The notes under the pieces: generated by a model | The model's database searches: none | Seen by the model: only the letters and a program-made list of their open reading frames with translations | What the model was told of the DNA's origin: nothing | Position numbers and translations under genes: made by a program | In this document: piece by piece, positions 8,163-17,090 of the stretch | Layout: each line of letters starts with the position of its first letter | Position numbering within the stretch: the stretch's first letter is position 1 | NCBI RefSeq assembly: GCF_004339015.1 | Contig: NZ_SMFQ01000005.1 | Location: 558,001 to 622,000 of the forward strand | Direction of reading: 5' to 3' | DNA from: Cocleimonas flava | GTDB taxonomy: Bacteria; Pseudomonadota; Gammaproteobacteria; Thiotrichales; Thiotrichaceae | Length of the DNA: 64,000 nt

Positions 8163-9110
8163 ATGCAAAATCTATTCGTCACCGGAAAAATAACGCCCGC
8201 AATGGAAGAGCAACTTAGCACAGCGTTTTCGCTTCAATTTGCTTATGATTTAGATGATCCGGCAAGCTGGTTACAAACACACGGTGAAAGCTTCAAATAC
8301 GTCCTCACTAGCGGGCACGAAGGTATCAAACCAGAATTTATGGATGCACTTCCTAATCTTGAATTAATCAGTAATTACAGCGTTGGTTACGATTCGATTA
8401 ATATTCCGCTAATAAAAGAGAAAGGTATTCTAGTCACACATACCCCTAATGTGTTGAATGCCGAAACCTCTACTACTGCACTATTACTGTTACTCGCATG
8501 TTATCGCGACTTTAACTTCAATGAAGCGCACGCACGCTCGGGACGATGGGAACAAGGCAAAGCGCCCCTATCGCGCTCAGCAGATAATCGCACTATCGGC
8601 ATTCTAGGATTAGGTCGTATCGGACAAGCTATCGCTGACAAACTAACGCCATTCAATACACGTATTCTTTACCACGGACGCAGCAAGAAAGACGTCCCTT
8701 ACGAATACTTCCCCAAGCTCATTGATATGGCACAGGAAGCCGATGCAATGATTTGTATCACCACCGGCGGCCCAGAAACCAAACATCTAGTTAACCGAGA
8801 AGTCATGGAAGCATTAGGTCCCGAGGGTGTGCTCGTCAACGTATCCCGTGGTAGTGTGGTTGACGAATCAGCAATGATCGATTGTTTAGAAAATGGCAAA
8901 CTGGGCTGGGCGGGTTTAGACGTTTTTGAAAACGAGCCGGTAATCCCCAAAAGATTACGAGACTTAAAAAATACGGTACTGACACCACATATCGGCAGCG
9001 CCACTCAGGAAACACGCACCGCAATGGGAAATCTTGCGGTCGAGAATTTATTGCAGCATTTGCGCGAAGGAACGGTGCTTACTCCAATTCCCGAATGTGT
9101 TGAGAGCTAA
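8163..9110 (+). CDS. D-2-hydroxyacid dehydrogenase (glyoxylate/hydroxypyruvate reductase type)
   Basis: The 315-residue protein has the NAD(P)-binding motif GILGLGRIGQAIADKL and downstream family signatures (VNVSRGSVVDE, then LDVFENEP and LTPHIGSAT with the catalytic His). It interconverts a 2-keto acid and a D-2-hydroxy acid. Residues YHGRSKK after the second strand suggest an NADP preference, an inference from the Arg/Lys pair. It follows the enolase-family gene in the same direction and is closed by a C-rich terminator-like repeat at 9147. Confidence 0.9.
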   Translation: MQNLFVTGKITPAMEEQLSTAFSLQFAYDLDDPASWLQTHGESFKYVLTSGHEGIKPEFMDALPNLELISNYSVGYDSINIPLIKEKGILVTHTPNVLNAETSTTALLLLLACYRDFNFNEAHARSGRWEQGKAPLSRSADNRTIGILGLGRIGQAIADKLTPFNTRILYHGRSKKDVPYEYFPKLIDMAQEADAMICITTGGPETKHLVNREVMEALGPEGVLVNVSRGSVVDESAMIDCLENGKLGWAGLDVFENEPVIPKRLRDLKNTVLTPHIGSATQETRTAMGNLAVENLLQHLREGTVLTPIPECVES

Positions 9111-9146
9111 TGACTGATTGAATAATGGATAAATAATAAAGAAGAT

Positions 9147-9178
9147 AGCCACCTCCCTACTTTGGGGCGTTTTTTTTG
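9147..9178 (+). terminator. C-rich terminator-like repeat, copy 2
   Basis: GCCACCTCCCTACTTTGGGG is followed by CG and eight T, just after the D-2-hydroxyacid dehydrogenase and before the convergent GntR gene. A short stem (CCC/GGG) is possible. It is a member of the window-wide repeat family, with one C-to-T change in the C run. Confidence 0.7.
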
Positions 9179-9229
9179 TTAGACCTATTTTGGGTTAGAA
9201 CAGCTTTTAGCTAAAACAGTCAGGTTGGC

Positions 9230-9976
9230 TTAAAACAATGAAGGTTTACTTTCTTGCAATAAAAGACTCGGAATCAACAAATGTTGTTTGATGATTTCGA
9301 TTGCCTTTTCTTGATTGCGATCGAGTAAAGCCTCAACCAGATCGTCATGCTCTTGTCTATTGGCATCATAAACTCCGTGATCAGACATATTCTTTTTCAG
9401 CCATAGATTTCGATACCGGGAGGCTTTTTCATAAAGAGACCGCCTCACCTGTAATAACGTTGCAGAACCACAGCCACTGGCAATCGCAGTATGAAATTTT
9501 TGATGTATTGCTTCCCACTGTTGTACGTCATCGTCTGTTTTTTCTAATAAATCTCCTGATTTCTTCAGAAGGTGATTAGCCGCAACAATCGAAGCCTCCC
9601 ACTCATCATTCCCATTGGCAATGGCTAGCTCAACGCAAAGCGCCTCAATATGTGATCTGGTTTGATAGATGTCTATCATCTCTGCCAAGGAAATAGGATG
9701 TACTTTAAAACCTCGTTGATTTTCTACAACCACCAGCTGTTCCACCAAAAGCTGAGATAATGCTTCACGCAAAGGGCTTATTCCGACGGCATAGCGTTCT
9801 TTTAGAATAGCCATTTTAAGTTTTTCGCCAGGCGCAAAATAACCACTGAGGATATCGCCCTTTAACTGCTGAAGCACCTGAGAGGAAAAACTATCAGTCG
9901 TTTCAGAGGGATTTACTATGGGCTTAGCTGTGGATTTATCGATATTTTTAGTCATTGATGAAATTACAGAACCCAT
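9230..9976 (-). CDS. csiR: GntR/FCD-family regulator, probable CsiR (GlaR) of glutarate catabolism
   Basis: An N-terminal winged helix (LKGDILSGYFAPGEKLKMAILKERYAVGISPLREALSQL) is followed by an FCD ligand domain with metal-binding His residues (FHTAIASGC and EHDDLVEALLDR). It is divergent from csiD, the arrangement of the E. coli csiD control region only in part, so the name rests on context. The ATG at 9976 is chosen; a TTG at 9985 and an ATG at 9955 are alternatives. Palindromes in the shared promoter region are candidate operators. The expected role is repression of csiD-lhgO, relieved by glutarate or 2-hydroxyglutarate. Confidence 0.8.
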   Translation of the reverse strand: MGSVISSMTKNIDKSTAKPIVNPSETTDSFSSQVLQQLKGDILSGYFAPGEKLKMAILKERYAVGISPLREALSQLLVEQLVVVENQRGFKVHPISLAEMIDIYQTRSHIEALCVELAIANGNDEWEASIVAANHLLKKSGDLLEKTDDDVQQWEAIHQKFHTAIASGCGSATLLQVRRSLYEKASRYRNLWLKKNMSDHGVYDANRQEHDDLVEALLDRNQEKAIEIIKQHLLIPSLLLQESKPSLF

Positions 9977-9996
9977 TAAAGTCAATTAAAGTGATT

Positions 9997-10087
9997 AGAA
10001 TAGACGTATTCTATTCTTTATTGACATAAAAGTTAAATGACTTAAATAAACCAAAATATTGACATTAATATAAAATGTCGACATTAT
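9997..10087. promoter_or_regulatory. csiR-csiD divergent promoter region with two palindromes
   Basis: AGAATA-GACG-TATTCT (9997-10012) and the perfect 12-bp palindrome AATGTCGACATT (10074-10085) lie in the divergent spacer. A plausible csiD promoter has TTGACA at 10059-10064 and CATTAT at 10082-10087, spaced 17 bases. The second palindrome overlaps the -10 region, a position expected for a repressor site. Confidence 0.55.
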
Positions 10088-10120
10088 TCGCTATCACTTT
10101 TCACCACAAATGAGATCGCC

Positions 10121-11086
10121 ATGAATTCGCCAGACCTACACCTTATTAATAATGCTAAACCAGAGGGGTTCAGCGTTAAGCCTTCTTCAGCCAGTGCACG
10201 TCTTCAGGTTGTTACTTTGTCTCAAGAAACCATTGCTGCTTTCAAAAAAAAATGTGAAGACTTTCCAGTTCAAGCGCTCGAATACAAACCCTTTCTACGG
10301 TTTGCAATTGCAGAAACGCTCAATGAACTGACTAAATTTACTTTGGGAGAGACCTTAAACAGCATAGTAAAAAGTCGCGAGACAGGTGCCTTTTTACTTG
10401 AGTATGAAGGCCAACCAACAACGCCTGAGGAAGCGTATGAAACAGGTGATTTTCATGTTCAGCTATCAACCGCAATCTCTCATATCGTTGGCTTACCCAA
10501 TCATGACGCGATGATGAATAAATATTATGCGCGCTTCACGGTGGAAAACAAAGACAACAGCGATAGCTACTTACGCCAGGCACATCGTCGTATGGAGCTA
10601 CACAACGATGGCACCTATGTTAATGAGAAAACAGATTTCGTATTAATGACGAAAATGGCTGAAGAAAATATGGAAGGTGGTGACTCACTCATCTTGCATC
10701 TGGATGACTGGGAAGAGTTAGACAAATTTTACAATCACCCTCTAGCGAAACAAGATATGCAATGGGGCTCACCTCCGAGTAAAAACACACCGACTAAAGT
10801 CTATCACCCCGTTTTTCTTGATGAGGATATCGATGGTGATAAGGGTGGGCCACGTTTGTCCTTTATTGATCAATTTGTCGAACCACAAAATCGTGAACAA
10901 GGTCTATACCTGTATGAAATGGGCAAATCCTTAGAAGCAGATACAAACTGCATTAGTGTTCGAGTGGATGTCGGATCAATGCTGGTGTTACAAAACAACA
11001 TTTGGCTCCACGGACGCGATAAGTTTGTCGCAAACGAAGGCTTGCGTCGTGAGTTGCTTAGACAGCGTGGTCACTTCACAAACTGA
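10121..11086 (+). CDS. csiD: Glutarate 2-hydroxylase (Fe(II)/2-oxoglutarate dioxygenase CsiD/GlaH)
   Basis: The 321-residue protein is full length for CsiD. It carries the HxD iron-binding motif (ELHNDGTYV), the distal His (WLHGRDKF) and the Arg-rich end that binds 2-oxoglutarate (LRRELLRQRG). CsiD converts glutarate to L-2-hydroxyglutarate using O2 and 2-oxoglutarate. The downstream lhgO product oxidises that compound, so the pair forms the coenzyme-A-independent glutarate route of lysine catabolism. gabD/gabT, which often follow, are absent here. Confidence 0.93.
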   Translation: MNSPDLHLINNAKPEGFSVKPSSASARLQVVTLSQETIAAFKKKCEDFPVQALEYKPFLRFAIAETLNELTKFTLGETLNSIVKSRETGAFLLEYEGQPTTPEEAYETGDFHVQLSTAISHIVGLPNHDAMMNKYYARFTVENKDNSDSYLRQAHRRMELHNDGTYVNEKTDFVLMTKMAEENMEGGDSLILHLDDWEELDKFYNHPLAKQDMQWGSPPSKNTPTKVYHPVFLDEDIDGDKGGPRLSFIDQFVEPQNREQGLYLYEMGKSLEADTNCISVRVDVGSMLVLQNNIWLHGRDKFVANEGLRRELLRQRGHFTN

Positions 11087-11166
11087 TAGCCTTTTAGCGC
11101 TTATTCCACGAAAATAATGATCGATAAAAATAGCCTGAAGCCTAGTGTTTCTCAAAGAGGTAGATT

Positions 11167-12381
11167 GTGAGTGCTACAAAATATGACTATGTAATTGTTG
11201 GCGGAGGTATTGTCGGTTTATCTACTGCCATGCAGTTACAGCAATCTTTTCCTGAGAAAAAAATACTCTTATTAGAAAAAGAAAACCAATTCGCCAAACA
11301 CCAAACCGGCCATAACAGCGGAGTTATTCATGCTGGCGTCTATTACGCTCCCGGAAGTCTGAAGGCGGATTTTTGCAAACGCGGCGTTGCAGCAACTCTG
11401 TCATTTTGTGCCGAACATGATATTAAAGTCGAACAATGCGGCAAGCTTTTAGTAGCGACCAATGAACTCGAATTAGAACGTATGGATTCATTGTTTGAAC
11501 GCTGCCTAGAGAATGGTCTTGATGTTGAGCTATTAACCCAAGCACAGCTGAAAGAACGCGAACCAAATATCATCGGCCTCGGTGCAATTTTTGCCAAGGA
11601 CACCGGCATTGTTAACTACCAACAGGTCAGCATGGCAATGGCCAAACAGTTTGAAAAACTGGGAGGTGAAGCGCGCTTAAATCATGAAGTCACTGATCTT
11701 AATGAATCTACAGACCATGTGACAGTGTTCGCAAACCATGATGGCAAGAGCGAGGAATTTAAAACAGATTTTTTAATCACTTGTTCGGGATTAATGGCCG
11801 ATAGAACCACCCGAATGCTAGGGATAAAAACGGACTTCCAGATCATCCCATTTCGTGGTGAATACTACCAACTACCCGCAAAATACAACAATATTGTTAA
11901 GCACCTGATTTACCCTATTCCTGATCCAGAATTACCTTTTTTAGGGGTACATCTTACACGCATGATTGATGGAACAGTCACTGTAGGACCCAATGCCGTA
12001 CAAGGCTGGAAGCGTGAAGGTTACGGAAAAATTAACATCAGCCTACACGATGTATTAGACATGATTCGGTTTAAAGGTTTTTGGAAAGTGCTACAAGCTA
12101 ACTATAAGACTGGCCTTGTTGAAACCTGGAACTCATGGTGGAAACCCGGCTATCTAAAGCTGGTTCAAAAGTATTGCCCCCAATTAACCGTCAACGATTT
12201 AACACCTTATCCCGCAGGGATTCGTGCCCAGGCTGTGATGAGTGATGGCACCTTAGTACATGATTTCTTGTTTGCAGAGAGCCCTAGAAGCTTACATGTA
12301 TGCAATGCGCCTTCACCCGCAGCGACATCTGCAATTCCGATTGGGGAATATATTATTAATAGACTGCCAGTCAGTGATTAA
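11167..12381 (+). CDS. lhgO: L-2-hydroxyglutarate oxidase/dehydrogenase
   Basis: The 404-residue flavoprotein begins with the FAD-binding motif YVIVGGGIVGLSTAMQL and contains the family segments HNSGVIHAGVYYAPGSLKA and PFRGEYYQLP, plus a C-terminal GIRAQAV stretch. The start is a GTG with GAGGT seven bases upstream. It oxidises L-2-hydroxyglutarate made by CsiD to 2-oxoglutarate and passes electrons to the quinone pool at the inner membrane face. A C-rich terminator-like repeat follows 40 bases after the stop. Confidence 0.94.
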   Translation: MSATKYDYVIVGGGIVGLSTAMQLQQSFPEKKILLLEKENQFAKHQTGHNSGVIHAGVYYAPGSLKADFCKRGVAATLSFCAEHDIKVEQCGKLLVATNELELERMDSLFERCLENGLDVELLTQAQLKEREPNIIGLGAIFAKDTGIVNYQQVSMAMAKQFEKLGGEARLNHEVTDLNESTDHVTVFANHDGKSEEFKTDFLITCSGLMADRTTRMLGIKTDFQIIPFRGEYYQLPAKYNNIVKHLIYPIPDPELPFLGVHLTRMIDGTVTVGPNAVQGWKREGYGKINISLHDVLDMIRFKGFWKVLQANYKTGLVETWNSWWKPGYLKLVQKYCPQLTVNDLTPYPAGIRAQAVMSDGTLVHDFLFAESPRSLHVCNAPSPAATSAIPIGEYIINRLPVSD

Positions 12382-12420
12382 TACAGCATAAGACAATCAG
12401 TACAATAGCTTAAATATATC

Positions 12421-12451
12421 AAAGGCACCCCCCACCTTTGGGGCCTTTTTT
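12421..12451. terminator. C-rich terminator-like repeat, copy 3, probably bidirectional
   Basis: AAAGGCACCCCCCACCTTTG is followed by GGGCC and a T run. AAAGG and CCCC can pair with GGGG and CCTTT, so this copy forms a recognisable hairpin. It lies between convergent lhgO and the TSUP permease gene. Confidence 0.75.
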
Positions 12452-12472
12452 CTTATTCGGTTGTAAGTATCA

Positions 12473-13246
12473 CTACATATTCTTTGATAAAAATTGCACG
12501 ATAAAAACAATGCCTAAAAGTAATAGAACCGACCAGATGACCTTCTGAAAAGTATTTGCATTCAATTTTCCTGAGAACCAGGTGCCAACCAACGTAGCGA
12601 ATAAAGCCACCGGCATCATCACAAAGAAAAGCCCAATAACTCTCGGTGTAACAAGCCCAGCGCCAAAGTAGCCAAATGGAATGAAAATTCCACTTAACAA
12701 AAAGAAGCTATGAATCGTGCCCTTAAACTGTGCTGGCGACCATCCACGTAAGCTACCGTATATACCAAACACAATCCCACGAAACGCGTATGCTCCACCG
12801 AGCACACCTGCCAAAAGCCCGAAGAAATAACTCCAGCCATTTGCTTTCAACTGAATCTTTTTTGCCGGAGATAAAAACCAGATTGCCATGATAATAAGCA
12901 CGCAACCCAGAAGGCTTTTCACCAGCTCATTATCGGTAACTCCAAGTAGCAATATGCCAAATGGAAATCCCAATAGAGCCATACTGGCTGTTCGCTTTAA
13001 TGAGCCAAATTGAACGTGCGCCCTATCTTTCCACAACGCCACAAATGACATCAACGTGGAAATAAAAAGTATAAAGGGAACCGCTTCACTGATATCAATC
13101 ATCAGTGATAACAGTGGGACAGCAATGACGCCATCCCCAAAACCTATTGCGGCTCTGGTAAACAAAGCCAGCAATACGATTAAAGCAATCCAGAAAACAT
13201 TTGGGTCAGCGATAACGAGGTTAATTGAAGAGAGAATATAATCCAT
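12473..13246 (-). CDS. TSUP/TauE-SafE family membrane permease
   Basis: The 257-residue protein has about eight hydrophobic helices and the family's N-terminal motif FTRAAIGFGDGVIAVPLLSL, followed by a duplicated GLLAGVLGGAYAFRG half. TSUP proteins move sulfite, sulfoacetate or other small organic anions, mostly outward. It is the last gene of the minus-strand operon of SDH-like and hydratase genes, so it may carry the substrate or a product of that pathway. The cargo is not known. Confidence 0.85.
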   Translation of the reverse strand: MDYILSSINLVIADPNVFWIALIVLLALFTRAAIGFGDGVIAVPLLSLMIDISEAVPFILFISTLMSFVALWKDRAHVQFGSLKRTASMALLGFPFGILLLGVTDNELVKSLLGCVLIIMAIWFLSPAKKIQLKANGWSYFFGLLAGVLGGAYAFRGIVFGIYGSLRGWSPAQFKGTIHSFFLLSGIFIPFGYFGAGLVTPRVIGLFFVMMPVALFATLVGTWFSGKLNANTFQKVIWSVLLLLGIVFIVQFLSKNM

Positions 13247-13289
13247 ATTTTTATTAAAGCCCCGTAGGTAGCTAAACCATCAAACGCAT

Positions 13290-13625
13290 TTATTCGGCAT
13301 TGCTATTTTTGCCACCAATAGGACTAAAGTCCGCAGGGATTAAAATTTTATTCTCGATATGACTTACCAAAGGTCTCATCTGAACAGCGTAGTTTAGCCA
13401 TTCTTCGCTTGCTTGTAGTTCTGCTCTGCGGCTATAGCGATCATCCATTGAATCGTAACCCCACATGTGTACGATCTGGTTTAAAGGGCCAATATCCGTA
13501 TAAAAATAACCAACCATATTGCCCAATATACGGATTTGCACATCTTTACCTAATTCTTCGTAGAGTTTCAGGAAGGGTTTTACATTGCCATTTTTTAGTG
13601 TGTATATTCTTTCATCGATAAACAT
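13290..13625 (-). CDS. NIPSNAP-family small protein
   Basis: A 111-residue protein starting MFIDERIYTLKNGNVKPFLKLYE with the central IVHMWGYDSMDDRYSRRAEL segment is typical of the NIPSNAP (dimeric ferredoxin-like barrel) family. The ATG at 13625 is preferred to the in-frame TTG at 13640. NIPSNAP proteins often sit beside catabolic enzymes, but no general reaction is established. Here it lies between the hydratase beta subunit and the TSUP permease. Confidence 0.85.
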   Translation of the reverse strand: MFIDERIYTLKNGNVKPFLKLYEELGKDVQIRILGNMVGYFYTDIGPLNQIVHMWGYDSMDDRYSRRAELQASEEWLNYAVQMRPLVSHIENKILIPADFSPIGGKNSNAE

Positions 13626-13677
13626 TTCAGAGTCTCGCAAAGTATTAGTATTCAGGTAATTTAATTAGAGAAGTTAT

Positions 13678-14358
13678 TTAGATAAGCTCGTCGCTACGAT
13701 CGTCTGTTTCACCATAACGGCTCAGTGCAGGCTTCTTTAAACCTTCATAAAGCTTATCCAGTTTTTGATTGATCTTTTTGCCTTCCTGTTCGAACAAGCT
13801 ATTGCCTTTAAGATCACTATCTACGATAAAAGGACCGAAGTTTTCTACATCGAAAACCCACATCGCCTGTGCATTACCAAGCTCTTCGTACCACTCGACC
13901 TGTCTAACTTTTTTAATACCTCTACCCAATAAAGCGCCTGTTCCGTAACCTACGGTTGTCAAGTAAACAGCACCTGCCGGAACATAGAGTTCTTTATATT
14001 GTTCGCTGGTCATTCCGCCTTTGCCGATAATGATTTTTGCACCGGATTTCTTAAACCAATCAGTCATCCATTTGGCAAAACGGAAACTGGCTGTCGCCGT
14101 TACACCACCGACATTAAAGGTTCCGTCAGGCTCAATCGCTGCAGCAGGCGAACAATGGAAATTCACATTACTAAGCGCAGGTAAGTCTAGGGGAATATCA
14201 AAACCATCTTCTAAAACACGTTTGTAAACGCCTTCTCTGCCGGTATAAATAACGCCGTCCAGATAAACGATGGTGCCTATTTCCAGTTTTTCCAAATCTT
14301 CCTGTTGCACAGGAACCTGAAGCCTAACTTCTTTGAATTCTTTATTTGTATCAGCCAT
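13678..14358 (-). CDS. Class I fumarase/tartrate dehydratase-type hydratase, beta subunit
   Basis: The 226-residue chain has the C-terminal-domain signatures of two-subunit class I hydratases: YTGREGVYKR, NFHCSPAA and GKGGMT. Together with the alpha subunit it would add or remove water on an unsaturated dicarboxylate. The ATG at 14358 follows a perfect GGAGGA six bases upstream; the earlier ATG at 14373 overlaps that site and the alpha-subunit end, so it is rejected. The pair could act on fumarate, tartrate, mesaconate or a related acid; the SDH-like genes upstream favour the product of that dehydrogenase. Confidence 0.88.
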   Translation of the reverse strand: MADTNKEFKEVRLQVPVQQEDLEKLEIGTIVYLDGVIYTGREGVYKRVLEDGFDIPLDLPALSNVNFHCSPAAAIEPDGTFNVGGVTATASFRFAKWMTDWFKKSGAKIIIGKGGMTSEQYKELYVPAGAVYLTTVGYGTGALLGRGIKKVRQVEWYEELGNAQAMWVFDVENFGPFIVDSDLKGNSLFEQEGKKINQKLDKLYEGLKKPALSRYGETDDRSDELI

Positions 14359-14360
14359 GT

Positions 14361-15296
14361 CTATTCCTCCCATCCTGTTGTCTCACGTCTCATATAAGGC
14401 GTAAACCAGTTTGGATCTGTACGATAAGTTACTGTGCCATCGGCATGTATGCGAGCCGTTGCACGCCTTGAAGAAAGACAGAACATGTGCACGCTCATTG
14501 GCATACCACCGGTGTGGGTGTAACCCACTTCGATATGGCAATCCGCAACCATCGAGGCGCCGACAAAGCCCATCGCACCCATACCAATGTCATTACCCAT
14601 TTCTTTGAGTTCTTGTTCAAGTTTGGCAATCTCAGGATCAGGATTAGCCTCCCCCACAGTGCGCAAACAAGCTGCCTGCTTACCCAGAACCATCGTCGTA
14701 TCTTTTGAACCGCCAAGACCAATACCAACAACTGCCGGCTGACACGCTAAACCACGTTTACCAAATGAAACTAACGTATCGAGGAAAAATCGCTTAATGC
14801 CGTCAATACCATCACCAGGAAACAACATTCTGTAGTCTGTACCGAAGAGTCCACCCTTATGCACGGTGGTAATGTCGATCCAATCTACTCCTGGCTCAAA
14901 ACTCCAGTCGATTTCTGGTGAGTTAATACCCACGTTATTATTGTGATCTGTTCTCCATAGTGGATGAACGCGATTAGGACGTAACGGGATATCGTGCGTT
15001 GCTTGTGCAGTTGCTTCACGCAATGCTCTTTCTATTGCGATTGGACCGCCTTCAAATTTAGCTTCATTTCCAACTTTTACGTAATAACGAGGCAGGCCAG
15101 AATCGGCACACATCGGGCGACGATCTTCGGTAGCCGCATCCCAGTTTTCCATCATTGTCTTTAGAACAAATTTGGATAAACCATCCTCTTTTTGAACCAT
15201 GAACTCGATACCCTTTCGATAATCTTGTGGGATATCGATCGCCGCTTTACCCATAATCTGGTAAGCGGTATCTTTAATTACTTTATTAGAAATCAT
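14361..15296 (-). CDS. Class I fumarase/tartrate dehydratase-type hydratase, alpha subunit
   Basis: The 311-residue protein resembles TtdA/FumA N-domains. Three Cys candidates for the [4Fe-4S] cluster are present: in MCADSGLP, in LACQPAVVGIGLGGS and in VHMFCLSSRRA. Length and motifs fit the alpha chain of a heterodimeric hydratase. The ACQP segment replaces the usual ACPP, and the residues around the first Cys differ from fumarase (CADSGLPRYYVKVG), so the substrate may not be fumarate. The beta-subunit start lies two bases after this stop, and the SDH-like flavoprotein is the gene upstream. Confidence 0.9.
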   Translation of the reverse strand: MISNKVIKDTAYQIMGKAAIDIPQDYRKGIEFMVQKEDGLSKFVLKTMMENWDAATEDRRPMCADSGLPRYYVKVGNEAKFEGGPIAIERALREATAQATHDIPLRPNRVHPLWRTDHNNNVGINSPEIDWSFEPGVDWIDITTVHKGGLFGTDYRMLFPGDGIDGIKRFFLDTLVSFGKRGLACQPAVVGIGLGGSKDTTMVLGKQAACLRTVGEANPDPEIAKLEQELKEMGNDIGMGAMGFVGASMVADCHIEVGYTHTGGMPMSVHMFCLSSRRATARIHADGTVTYRTDPNWFTPYMRRETTGWEE

Positions 15297-15336
15297 CGTG
15301 TGGTCTCTCTTAATATTCTGTTATGTATTTGTATGC

Positions 15337-17088
15337 TTAGCGCTTAACTTCGGGAGCGGTTTCCGAGTAATCATCAATTAATGATTCACCTGGTTTGATA
15401 ATCGAAAAGTTAACCGGTGTATGAGTAACGCCGAAGTTGCCAGATTGATTCCGGGCAACGGTAAAGTAGGAGTCTTCCATCTTTCCCGGCTCGGGGAAAT
15501 CTTCACGACAATGTGCGCCTCGGGAGTTCTCGCGGGATAAGGCAGCAGCCGCTATTACTAGCGAGATTTCGATCAAATTATATAAATTCAACCAGTCATG
15601 CCAGGTTGGATTAAATACGGTATTTTCTGCACCGATACCATTTTCGAGCAATTCCTCACGTAATTCCTCAACTCTTGAAATACCTCTCTGGATACCTTCT
15701 GCGGTTCGCATAACGCCAACATCTTCCCACATAATATCCATGAGCTTTTCGCGTAGATCATTCACATTTACGCCACCTTGTGGTGATGTGAATGGCAGCA
15801 GTGCCCGATCGATTTCTGCTTTGATAATGTCTTCATCGGCTTCCTGAAGCTCATCAATATCGGCAACATACTCAGCCATCGCTTCACCAGAAACACCACC
15901 GTAAACGGTAGAGTTGGCAACGCCGTTTCCGCCCAGTCTATTTGCTCCGTGAATTCCGCCAGCATCTTCACCAGCTACGAACAAACCTGGTAATTCTGTT
16001 TTAGTATCGGTATCACAGATCAAACCACCCATGAAATAATGTGCCGTTGGTACGACCTCTACCAATCCTCCTGCCAGATCAAAGCCACAGTCAGCACAAC
16101 GCTTTACCATGCCTTTGAATTTTTTCTTAACATCCTCAACACCAAGATGACTCATGGCGATATAAACACCGCCATTTGGCGTGGTGTTTCCTTTTCGCAT
16201 TTCGGCATAAATACCACGACTTACGATGTCTCTAGTGGCACGTTCACCACGTTCATCGTAGTCAAACATGAAGCGTTCTTTATTGCCATTTAGCAAATGC
16301 CCGCCAGCACCACGCAACCCTTCTTCCAGCACTGTGCCTGTCATGCGGGTATCTTTACCCGCCAACAATCCGGTCGGGTGAAATTGCACCATTTCCATGT
16401 CACGCAGCGGCAAACCAAGGCGTAAAGCCATCGCTAAGCCATCCATGCTCTTCTCACCCGATGGTGTGTAATAGCGATACATGGTTGGACCACCACCGGT
16501 TGCCAGCAATACAGCTTTTGCTCGAACCAGACGCATTGAACCGTCGCGCATATTGACCATCAGCACACCAGCCAGCGCATCACCTTTTTTATTCGGTATT
16601 AACGCCAGTGCTCTATGCTCTTCAAGACGATCTATCGGCAGCGCGAGTACTTGTTCCATCAGACGGCTGATAATCTCTATTCCGGTAAGGTCGCCTTTAT
16701 GCACTGTGCGATCCGCTGTTTGTCCTGCAAATGCTTTATGATGCAATGAGCCATCGTCTTCTCTATCGAAGAAGCAGCCTATCTCATTTTCAAGCTCTTG
16801 CACTCGGGTTACTGCAGTCTCACAAAGTTTCCATGCCAAATCCTGATCAGGCAACCATTTACCGCCAGCAATGGTGTCCATGAAATGGCGTTCAACAGAA
16901 TCATCATCACTCATTGCAACGTTGTAGCCGCCCTGTACCATTCGAGTACAACCGCATTTACCCATCAAGCCTTTCACAGCGATGCTGATTTTTAGATCTG
17001 GATTAGCTTTATAGGCGTGTAATGCTGCTAATAAGCCAGCTCCACCAGAGCCAATAATTAAAATATCGGTATCGTTTCTTTCTATCAT
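15337..17088 (-). CDS. Succinate dehydrogenase/fumarate reductase-like flavoprotein subunit
   Basis: The 583-residue protein has the FAD motif ILIIGSGGAGLLAALHAY and all dicarboxylate-binding landmarks of SdhA/FrdA: QFHPTGL, TGTVLEEGLRG, the Arg in RATRDIVSRG, TAHYFMGG and GANRLGGNG. At the place of the His that carries FAD covalently in SdhA (SHT-QGG) it has Cys47 (GCTRMVQGG), so covalent histidyl-FAD is not expected. The ATG at 17088 follows the preceding stop by two bases; an upstream TTG is rejected. It should oxidise succinate or a substituted succinate for the hydratase encoded next. Confidence 0.9.
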   Translation of the reverse strand: MIERNDTDILIIGSGGAGLLAALHAYKANPDLKISIAVKGLMGKCGCTRMVQGGYNVAMSDDDSVERHFMDTIAGGKWLPDQDLAWKLCETAVTRVQELENEIGCFFDREDDGSLHHKAFAGQTADRTVHKGDLTGIEIISRLMEQVLALPIDRLEEHRALALIPNKKGDALAGVLMVNMRDGSMRLVRAKAVLLATGGGPTMYRYYTPSGEKSMDGLAMALRLGLPLRDMEMVQFHPTGLLAGKDTRMTGTVLEEGLRGAGGHLLNGNKERFMFDYDERGERATRDIVSRGIYAEMRKGNTTPNGGVYIAMSHLGVEDVKKKFKGMVKRCADCGFDLAGGLVEVVPTAHYFMGGLICDTDTKTELPGLFVAGEDAGGIHGANRLGGNGVANSTVYGGVSGEAMAEYVADIDELQEADEDIIKAEIDRALLPFTSPQGGVNVNDLREKLMDIMWEDVGVMRTAEGIQRGISRVEELREELLENGIGAENTVFNPTWHDWLNLYNLIEISLVIAAAALSRENSRGAHCREDFPEPGKMEDSYFTVARNQSGNFGVTHTPVNFSIIKPGESLIDDYSETAPEVKR

Positions 17089-17090
17089 GA

